30,299 bases of DNA from DAIRET01 sp036795455 (lineage in GTDB: Bacteria > Bacteroidota > Ignavibacteria > Ignavibacteriales > Ignavibacteriaceae), in the NCBI GenBank assembly GCA_036795455.1, contig DAIRET010000010.1:1-30299 (forward strand), written 5' to 3'. Position 1 is the first letter of the stretch. Each line of letters opens with the position of its first letter. Below, one piece after another: positions 24,490-30,299 of this stretch. Position numbers and translations under genes: made by a program. The notes below the pieces were generated by a model. That model saw only the letters and a list, made by a program, of their open reading frames with translations, was not told where the DNA came from and did not search any database.

Positions 24490-25304
24490 TTATAAAACAC
24501 CGCCGAAAGGTATCCCACTACCTCGGAATAATCACCACTAACATCGCCGGAGTTACATCTGTATAAAACAGTTGAATTATCAATCCCGGCTTTTTTCATT
24601 GCTTTCATCAAACAAACCATTAAAGCGCCGCCGCACGCTTCTGATTTTTTCGATTCAATATCTTCCCACAATCCTTTATAGTCAAAGTTCTTTATCCGCT
24701 CTTCTATTCTGCCGTCCAATTTATCTGCAATATCTGCATTATAAAAATGCGATAAGTCCGAACTGGCAACTATTAAAGTTTTTTCATCAATAATACCGGA
24801 AAGCTTATCTGCAAGTTCATTTATCACAGCAATATTTTGATCTCCCATTACAACGGGAACGATTGTAAAGTTTCCGAGAGCTATTTGTAAAAAGGGGATA
24901 TGTACTTCAAGTGCATGTTCCGCTCTATGTCCTTCTTCTCCTCTTGACATAAACTTAGAACCATCAACAAGTTTTTTAGCTAATTCTTTGTTTACTTCAA
25001 CTTCACCCAACGGGGTTTTGTACGCATCACCCGAATAAATTGAAATCCCTGGAAAATACTCTCTATGGCTCGGCGACAAAACAATTACAGTATCGTACTT
25101 TTTTCCATGGATCAATTTGTACGCATATGCGGCTGTTAAACCGGAATATGTATATCCGGCATGAGGAGCTATTATACCGTAAATATGTCCGTACTTGTTT
25201 TCATCATGAATTTCCGCAAAGAAATCGTTAATTGTATTTCGTAATAGCGTCACATCTTTGGGATAGAAATACCCCGCAACTGCTGGTTCTCTAAATTTTT
25301 TCAC
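24486..25304 (-). CDS. MEMO1 family protein (AmmeMemoRadiSam system protein B)
   Basis: 272 residues, GTG start. It has the MEMO/LigB-like dioxygenase fold: R-E-P-A-V-A-G-Y-F-Y-P near the N-terminus, A-P-H-A-G-Y-T-Y-S-G (first metal His), L-S-P-S-H, A-E-H-A-L-E-V-H-I-P-F-L, and S-S-D-L-S-H-F. These are the family's conserved His and acidic residues. Human MEMO1 binds metal, copper or iron according to reports; the bacterial role is open. It overlaps the AMMECR1 gene by 14 bases and DUF2520 by 4. In AmmeMemoRadiSam loci the third partner is a radical SAM protein, which is not in this operon. Confidence 0.93.
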   Translation of the reverse strand: MKKFREPAVAGYFYPKDVTLLRNTINDFFAEIHDENKYGHIYGIIAPHAGYTYSGLTAAYAYKLIHGKKYDTVIVLSPSHREYFPGISIYSGDAYKTPLGEVEVNKELAKKLVDGSKFMSRGEEGHRAEHALEVHIPFLQIALGNFTIVPVVMGDQNIAVINELADKLSGIIDEKTLIVASSDLSHFYNADIADKLDGRIEERIKNFDYKGLWEDIESKKSEACGGALMVCLMKAMKKAGIDNSTVLYRCNSGDVSGDYSEVVGYLSAVFYK

Positions 25305-25869
25305 CGGTTAAATTCCTATGTTGTCCTTCAGAAAAAACGGCAGCGGTAAAAGTGTAAAGATTAATAAGCCTTTCTTTCCATTCATACGGCGGTAAACCTG
25401 CTTTGCGGCAGACTACTGTTAAAAACGCATCGCGGTTAAAATTGTTTTCCGTTGCTACTTGCGGCAGCAGTAAACCACGCGTATATTTTTCTTCGACTAT
25501 TAGACCGTGTTCACCGATAATTATTTCTTCATAACTTGATATGTGTTTGGGCGGAGATAATACCGAAATCTCAATAAGCAGTTTTGGAACTTCATCCAGT
25601 GTAACCGGTGGAAACCGTGGATCTTCGGATGCTGCCAGGATCGCCGCCTGGCACACAGTTTCAAACAACGGAAGTTCAGAGGTAATATAACCGATGCAAC
25701 CGCGTAAATCATCATATTTATGGAGTGTAACAAATGCCCCCGCTTTAATCGATAATCCCGGGAACTGTTTGTAATCCACTCCCGGTAGTTTTATATCTTC
25801 AAATAATGTTTTAATTGAAGACCTGGCGCTAAGTAAAAGTATTCCCTGTTCTTCTTTTGATAGTTTCAT
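25291..25869 (-). CDS. AMMECR1 domain protein (AmmeMemoRadiSam system protein A)
   Basis: 192 residues, a full AMMECR1 domain. The hallmark L-R-G-C-I-G is at about residue 54-59, followed by A-A-S-E-D-P-R-F-P-P-V and the strand I-E-I-S-V-L-S-P-P. The second half contains G-L-L-L-P-Q-V-A and Y-E-W-K-E-R, both typical. The biochemical role is not established; the Cys in L-R-G-C-I-G is invariant and a catalytic or binding role has been proposed. A strong AAGGAG site precedes the ATG by six bases. The 3' end overlaps the MEMO1-like gene by 14 bases. Confidence 0.94.
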   Translation of the reverse strand: MKLSKEEQGILLLSARSSIKTLFEDIKLPGVDYKQFPGLSIKAGAFVTLHKYDDLRGCIGYITSELPLFETVCQAAILAASEDPRFPPVTLDEVPKLLIEISVLSPPKHISSYEEIIIGEHGLIVEEKYTRGLLLPQVATENNFNRDAFLTVVCRKAGLPPYEWKERLINLYTFTAAVFSEGQHRNLTGEKI

Positions 25870-25883
25870 ACTTGCTCCTTGAT

Positions 25884-26711
25884 TCAGGTTAAATCAAATA
25901 AAAGTAACTCACTTTTATTTTTAATTAAGAAGAGGATTCCACTTTTTATAAAGAAAGTTTCTACACGGAAAGACTTTAGCTGCTTCCCGGTATTTTCCGC
26001 AAAAATAGTTTTTTTTCTGTTAATATCAATGATTAAAAAATGCTGCGTAAGCAGTTTATCTTCCCCTTCCAAATGATATGCACAAAGCAAATAATTATCC
26101 GAAACAGCATATTCATAACTGCCGGTAATGCTTCTCTCTTTAATAATAGAATTAAAAACAGATTGCGATACTTCATCCATCTTCGATGCCAAATACGGGA
26201 TTATTAATCCATCAAACTGAACGGTTTGTTCAGATTCTTTTTTTATCGAGTTGAACATGGAATCATCTTCGAACTCTTCTACTATTTCACCGGTAAGATG
26301 ATTCAGCTTGAAATATTTTTTCCCGTCAAATTTCGGTATTGAAGCATAAACCGAACTACCGGAAGCAAATTCAAAAACCAGTTCGTTATTCTGCCAGATT
26401 ATTTTTTGCGATTCAATATCGAAAGCGATTATTCCTTTATGGTACGGCATATCCGGTTTTGTGTAATGATGGAGATATATTAATTCATTATGAACCGCTT
26501 CTATACCAATCCAGAATTTTTCGTCAAACGTGTAATCTTTAAAGATTATCCTTTTTGATTCCGGCTCAATACAGTTGAAGGATGCCAGTCTTTTATCGAC
26601 ATCCCTTTCTTCGATTATTAATCTCCCCCTCGCCGAAAAGAGGAGCCTCCAAATCTGCCGGTTGTTTGTAAAAGAAAAATAAGGCTTTAGCTTATTCCTG
26701 CTAAAAAGCAT
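25884..26711 (-). CDS. DUF4905 family protein
   Basis: 275 residues with no signal peptide or membrane helix. It is rich in beta strands with repeated W/F-x-I/L units (Q-I-W-R-L-L-F, K-F-W-I-G-I-E, K-I-I-W-Q-N-N), reminiscent of beta-propeller blades. I assign DUF4905 from general resemblance (N-terminal I-W-R-L and the G-I-I-A-F-D-I-E-S-Q-K-I-I-W block); the function is unknown. It lies between tryptophanase (6-base gap) and AMMECR1 (14-base gap) on the same strand, so it belongs to the same transcript. Confidence 0.72.
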   Translation of the reverse strand: MLFSRNKLKPYFSFTNNRQIWRLLFSARGRLIIEERDVDKRLASFNCIEPESKRIIFKDYTFDEKFWIGIEAVHNELIYLHHYTKPDMPYHKGIIAFDIESQKIIWQNNELVFEFASGSSVYASIPKFDGKKYFKLNHLTGEIVEEFEDDSMFNSIKKESEQTVQFDGLIIPYLASKMDEVSQSVFNSIIKERSITGSYEYAVSDNYLLCAYHLEGEDKLLTQHFLIIDINRKKTIFAENTGKQLKSFRVETFFIKSGILFLIKNKSELLLFDLT

Positions 26712-26717
26712 AAACTA

Positions 26718-28091
26718 TTACTTTAGCGGTTCAAACTGGGCTGTAAAATGACGCAGTATCGGTGCTTCATAAACAATAACGTAACCGGGTAATTCGTTTC
26801 TTTTATTAAAAACTTCGATAACAACTTCGGCGACGAAATCAATATGGCTTTGCGTATAAACCCTTCTCGGAATAGCAAGCCGCACCAATTCCATCGGGGG
26901 TGAAATAAGATAACCTTCATTATCGTATTTACCGAACATAACGCTTCCAATCTCTACCGATCTTATTCCCCCTTCAGTATATAGCGCGCATACGATCGAT
27001 TGCCCGGGATACTGTTCCTGCGGAACATGCGGTAAAAATCTTTTTGCATCAATATAAATTGCGTGTCCACCGGGAGGTTCGATGATAGGAACACCAGCCG
27101 ATAGCAGTTTCTCACCGAGATATTCAACACTTCTTATTCTATACTTCAGGTAGTTTTCATCTACTATCTCTTCAAGTCCCTGGGCAATGGCTTCAAGGTC
27201 GCGACCCGCCAATCCTCCGTAAGTAGGGAATCCTTCAGTAACTATCAAAAGATTACGGCATTTGAGTGCAAGTTCTTCATCATTCAGTGCAAGGAATCCT
27301 CCAATATTTACGAGAGCATCCTTTTTTGCGCTCATTGTAACACCATCCGCATAAGAGAACATTTCCTGAGCAATTTCAAGTACTGTTTTGTCTGCATAAC
27401 CTTTTTCACGCAGTTTAATGAAGTAAGCATTTTCGGCAAAGCGGCATGCATCAAAAAATAATGGAAGGTCGTAATTATCGCATACTTCGCGAACGTCGCG
27501 GATATTCTGCATAGAAACCGGCTGCCCGCCTCCGGAGTTATTCGTAACCGTAATCATTACAAGCGGGATGTTTTCTTTCCCTTTTTCACGGATAAATTTA
27601 TCAAGTGCTTTTATATCCATGTCCCCTTTGAAGTCGGCTCTGATCTCGGGATGTTTCCCGGTTTCATTGAGAAAATCAAAGGCTTCCGCACCTGTAAATT
27701 CAATATTGGCTCGTGTAGTATCGAAGTGGGTATTATTAGGGAAATATTTACCGGGACCACCAAGGACTGAGAACAGTATTTTTTCGGCTGCTCTTCCCTG
27801 GTGCGTTGGAATAATAAATCTCATATCGGTTATTTTTTGAACGGCTTCTTCAAAACGGTAAAAACTTTTTGAACCGGCATATGCTTCATCTCCCTGCATA
27901 ATTCCCGCCCATTGCTGTGCACTCATTGCAGAAGTTCCGCTGTCGGTTAGAAGGTCGATTATTACATCTTCTGCTTCTATAAGGAAGGGATTATAACCGG
28001 CTCCAATTAGGATTTTCTCTCTTTCCTCTTTCGTTGTAAAGTTTATTGGCTCAACGGATTTGATCTTAAAAGGTTCAATTATAGTTTTCAT
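26718..28091 (-). CDS. tnaA: Tryptophanase (PLP-dependent beta-eliminating lyase)
   Basis: 457 residues. It cleaves L-tryptophan to indole, pyruvate and ammonia. PLP lysine is K257 in S-A-K-K-D-A-L-V-N-I-G-G, with N-N-S-G-G-G-Q-P upstream and F-F-D-A-C-R-F-A-E-N-A for the cofactor Asp. The close relative tyrosine phenol-lyase has Met-x-Arg and a C-terminal Phe at its substrate-binding positions. Here those read S-V-E-I-G-S and L-R-H-F-T-A, the Val, Ile and His of tryptophanase, so Trp is the likelier substrate (established enzyme comparison, recalled not computed). R-V-Y-T-Q-S-H is shared by both. It is the first gene of the run that continues with DUF4905. No tnaC-like leader or permease is next to it. 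Confidence 0.87.
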   Translation of the reverse strand: MKTIIEPFKIKSVEPINFTTKEEREKILIGAGYNPFLIEAEDVIIDLLTDSGTSAMSAQQWAGIMQGDEAYAGSKSFYRFEEAVQKITDMRFIIPTHQGRAAEKILFSVLGGPGKYFPNNTHFDTTRANIEFTGAEAFDFLNETGKHPEIRADFKGDMDIKALDKFIREKGKENIPLVMITVTNNSGGGQPVSMQNIRDVREVCDNYDLPLFFDACRFAENAYFIKLREKGYADKTVLEIAQEMFSYADGVTMSAKKDALVNIGGFLALNDEELALKCRNLLIVTEGFPTYGGLAGRDLEAIAQGLEEIVDENYLKYRIRSVEYLGEKLLSAGVPIIEPPGGHAIYIDAKRFLPHVPQEQYPGQSIVCALYTEGGIRSVEIGSVMFGKYDNEGYLISPPMELVRLAIPRRVYTQSHIDFVAEVVIEVFNKRNELPGYVIVYEAPILRHFTAQFEPLK

Positions 28092-28122
28092 AACGTATCC
28101 CGGAAAAATTCAACATTTGTTT

Positions 28123-28151
28123 ATTATAAAATTAACCCAAAATTAATTGAA
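28123..28151 (-). promoter_or_regulatory. Candidate tnaA operon promoter
   Basis: On the minus strand TTCAAT (complement of 28146-28151) and TATAAT (complement of 28123-28128) are 17 bases apart. The TATAAT lies about 30 bases before the tnaA ATG, giving a short leader. The -10 match is exact, the -35 weak. Confidence 0.4.
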
Positions 28152-28368
28152 GTAACGGTTATAGGCAACCTTTTTTAGTAATAAATTTTAATAGAACACG
28201 TGGTTTCATTCTGCTTTTTTTAATTTTCGACAGGATAAAGTTTACTAAAAAAACCGTTCTGTGCGAAACATGAATAATTATTCCCCCGCAAATCAAAATT
28301 CATTTGTCTTTTCGTTAAAATATAAATACTTTCCATCTGATTTTTTTTAATTAATTTGGAGCTATTAT

Positions 28369-29202
28369 ATGGATGAGAATAATAATTTAGAGTTTCAAAA
28401 TCAAAGTGAAGAACAGGAGGAGAGTATTAGCGAACTTTCTCATACGGATAAACTTGTCGGTATTTTTGTTGAACCGTCAAAAACGTATGAAAAAATTTCG
28501 TTATTCCCGCCGAAAACAATGGATTGGCTGCTCCCGTTTCTACTCCTTTTGATTACCGTAATTATTTCAAACTTTGTTTTAATGTCAAACCCGGCAATAA
28601 AAGCTGAAGTAAAACAGAAACAACTTGAAGGAGTTGAGAAAAGTTATGCAGAGATGATCAAGCAGGGAAAAATGACAAAAGAAGAAGCCGAACAGCAAAT
28701 GGAAGTAATTGAACAAAGAATGGAAGAATTTGGGTCTGGACCGGCTGGATTGATTATCCAGGCAATCTCCATACTTATAATGGGTTTTATTATGTTCTTG
28801 ATTGTAAGCGGTATTTATTTTCTGATTGCTAAGTTTGTGCTTAAAGGAGAGGGCGGTTATTCCTCCGTTCTTGTTGCCAATGGTTTAACAAGTTATATCG
28901 GTATTATTCAAGTAATATTAGCGACAATAATTTCGCTGCTTCTCGGCAGTCTAATCAGAGATACATCCATCGGCTCTTTGATGTCGGCTAACAAAGAAGA
29001 ATTTTTCGGATTTCTCCTTTCCAAATTGGATATAATAACAATCTGGATTTACTTCGTTTTTTCAATCGGATTATCCAGGATGTTCAAATCTACCGATACA
29101 AAGAAATACGCAACTCTTGTATTCGGATTATGGATAGTTTGGAGTGTAGCAGTATTCTTTTTATCAAAGTCGGTTCCATTTTTAAAGAACCTTGGCGGAT
29201 AA
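28369..29202 (+). CDS. Yip1 family membrane protein
   Basis: 277 residues. It has an acidic N-terminus, then L-V-G-I-F-V-E-P-S-K-T-Y-E-K-I (about 29-43), which is the usual entry motif of Yip1-domain proteins in bacteria, then about five membrane helices (52-72, 127-155, 175-195, 221-237, 248-266). A charged Lys/Glu/Gln-rich coiled segment (78-121) is inserted between helices 1 and 2. Bacterial Yip1 proteins have no settled function. GGAG lies about nine bases before the ATG. It is a single gene ended by the terminator at 29218-29250. Confidence 0.85.
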   Translation: MDENNNLEFQNQSEEQEESISELSHTDKLVGIFVEPSKTYEKISLFPPKTMDWLLPFLLLLITVIISNFVLMSNPAIKAEVKQKQLEGVEKSYAEMIKQGKMTKEEAEQQMEVIEQRMEEFGSGPAGLIIQAISILIMGFIMFLIVSGIYFLIAKFVLKGEGGYSSVLVANGLTSYIGIIQVILATIISLLLGSLIRDTSIGSLMSANKEEFFGFLLSKLDIITIWIYFVFSIGLSRMFKSTDTKKYATLVFGLWIVWSVAVFFLSKSVPFLKNLGG

Positions 29203-29217
29203 CAGCTGTTTAACAAC

Positions 29218-29250
29218 AACCCTCAAAACCGGAACCTGGTTTTGAGGGTT
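29218..29250 (+). terminator. Strong terminator after the Yip1 gene
   Basis: A perfect 13-base stem AACCCTCAAAACC (29218-29230) and GGTTTTGAGGGTT (29238-29250) with a seven-base loop, followed by TGTTT. It lies 16 bases past the Yip1 stop. Confidence 0.9.
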
Positions 29251-29467
29251 TGTTTACTATTAAAAATGGTAACAGATTTTTATTTATTAACTATAAAGAT
29301 GGATTGACCTGTAAGTTATTGAAAATAGTGTTTTTTACAAATTCTATTGATATACTGTTTAATTGCTAACTACTATCCTGACTAAGTTTTAATCCATGAA
29401 AATATAAATTTTTTACAAGGGGCATTCTTTAATTACAACTTCACTGAACACTAGGAAGAGGTATTAG

Positions 29468-30151
29468 ATGAGTACAAACAAAGAAATTAATGAAAATTTA
29501 AGTAATACAGATCGTGTAAATATTCATTTGCATTATCTGGATCATTTTCTTCGGGTTGAACAAAATGAAGAATTACAGTCCGAAAAAATAATTAAATTTT
29601 TTATAGGTCTTGTAACTGCAATCTCGGCAATTTTTACTTTCTTTTTACAATCACCAATTTATATTAGCGATGTGAAAGTAGAGCAGCATTGTATTTTGAT
29701 AATAGGACTTTCATTATTGTTCATATTTGGAGTAATTGTATTTGCAAGAGTAATATGGAGTGATCGCAAAATAAAGAAGCATCAAGAATTATGGACTATC
29801 TCATACGAACAAATAAAGAAGATTGAACCCTCGATACAATGTTATCGCGATAAACTTGACACAATGGATGATTATAAATTTAGGTATCTATTTAGAGCAA
29901 TAAAAGGAACGCTGCCCCAGGTGCTTTTAGTAATAGAAAGTTTATTCTTTGCACTAATTATTTTCTTACTTTCAAAATGCTTTAACTATCCAGAATTCTC
30001 AAGGTACTTTTTATCTTGTCTTGCATTTTGTTTTATGGGTGTTTTACTTTTATGGTGGTATGGACATTTAAAATCTGACCTTGATACGAAAGAGCATAAT
30101 GAAACATCAAGTGAATCTGATAGAGACTTAAAAGCTAATATTGGTAATTAA
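29468..30151 (+). CDS. Unrecognised four-helix membrane protein
   Basis: 227 residues. Helical N-terminus rich in His, Leu and Glu (about 15-40), then membrane helices at about 42-60 and 75-96, a cytosolic helical stretch (about 97-148), helices at about 150-169 and 180-197, and a polar acidic tail. The layout, a leading amphipathic helix and two helix pairs separated by a charged stretch, recalls small membrane effectors of the SLATT or RipA-like kind, but I see no decisive motif. The gene is visibly more AT-rich than its neighbours and has many rare-looking codons such as AGA and ATA. A good site (GGAAGAGG) precedes the ATG. It lies alone after a strong terminator. Possibly acquired. Confidence 0.75.
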   Translation: MSTNKEINENLSNTDRVNIHLHYLDHFLRVEQNEELQSEKIIKFFIGLVTAISAIFTFFLQSPIYISDVKVEQHCILIIGLSLLFIFGVIVFARVIWSDRKIKKHQELWTISYEQIKKIEPSIQCYRDKLDTMDDYKFRYLFRAIKGTLPQVLLVIESLFFALIIFLLSKCFNYPEFSRYFLSCLAFCFMGVLLLWWYGHLKSDLDTKEHNETSSESDRDLKANIGN

Positions 30152-30299
30152 TACAATACGTACTATTTACTTCTTTTCTCAAACTTGTTAAATAATGGCG
30201 CCCCACTAAAACAACTTTAGCTCCTCATTCCAAGGTTTTAGCTTTTACTCCATTTTTTTCGCTTTCACCTCTCCGAATTTTCTTAAATTTGATGGTTTA
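30152..30299. other. Right-edge gene-free sequence
   Basis: 148 bases without a credible start on the plus strand. A minus-strand frame open to the edge ends at a TAA complementary to 30245-30247 and could be the last 17 codons of a gene entering from the right, but it is too short to support. Confidence 0.3.

Noticed and set aside
28220..28336. 38-codon minus-strand frame upstream of tnaA, considered as a tnaC-like leader
   Set aside because: It has no Trp codon and no ribosome site, so it cannot act like TnaC.
30245..30299. Minus-strand frame open to the right edge, possible last 17 codons of a gene
   Set aside because: Too short to tell from chance; needs sequence beyond the window.

Overview
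The window is an AT-rich bacterial chromosome segment. Signs of a didermic Bacteroidota/Chlorobiota-type organism are a secreted beta-barrel protein, lipoproteins, A-rich ribosome binding sites, the dnaN-recF-DUF721-gyrB-gyrA block, and families such as DUF4905. Ignavibacteria or a relative is my best guess, but this is inference only: there is no rRNA gene or other taxonomic marker here.

Layout. At 1-493 (minus) is the N-terminal part of an outer-membrane beta-barrel protein. At 624-1369 (plus) are a small Cys-bearing membrane protein and a thioredoxin. At 1514-3039 (minus) are an atypical SDR protein and an NADPH-dependent FMN reductase. At 3147-10153 (minus) is the replication block dnaN, recF, DUF721/dciA-like, gyrB, gyrA. 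dnaA is not next to dnaN; a small lipoprotein gene (10261-10665) stands in that place.

At 10920-19690 (plus) is the most interesting part, a compact five-gene cluster: (1) a protein with four zinc ribbons and a His/Cys-rich tail, (2) a 1014-residue membrane Ser/Thr kinase, (3) a 1113-residue protein with a zinc ribbon and four tandem AAA+ modules, three of them CbbX/SpoVK-like, (4) a zinc-ribbon/FHA protein, and (5) a PP2C phosphatase. A short acidic motif, D-D-x-T-V-R, occurs four times at the kinase N-terminus (once in a variant form) and once at the extreme C-terminus of the FHA protein. This suggests a phospho-threonine switch in which the kinase writes, the FHA reads and PP2C erases, with the AAA+ protein as the motor being controlled. 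I do not recognise it as a named system.

At 19697-21583 (minus) is a YcbB-type L,D-transpeptidase lipoprotein with an odd start region. At 21904-22266 (plus) is a DUF6232 membrane protein ending in a strong bidirectional terminator. At 22355-28091 (minus) is a serine hydrolase and then, in transcription order, the tight run tryptophanase, DUF4905, AMMECR1, MEMO1-like, DUF2520. At 28369-29202 (plus) is a Yip1-family membrane protein with a strong terminator, and at 29468-30151 (plus) an unrecognised AT-rich four-helix membrane protein. No tRNA, rRNA, CRISPR array or insertion sequence was seen.
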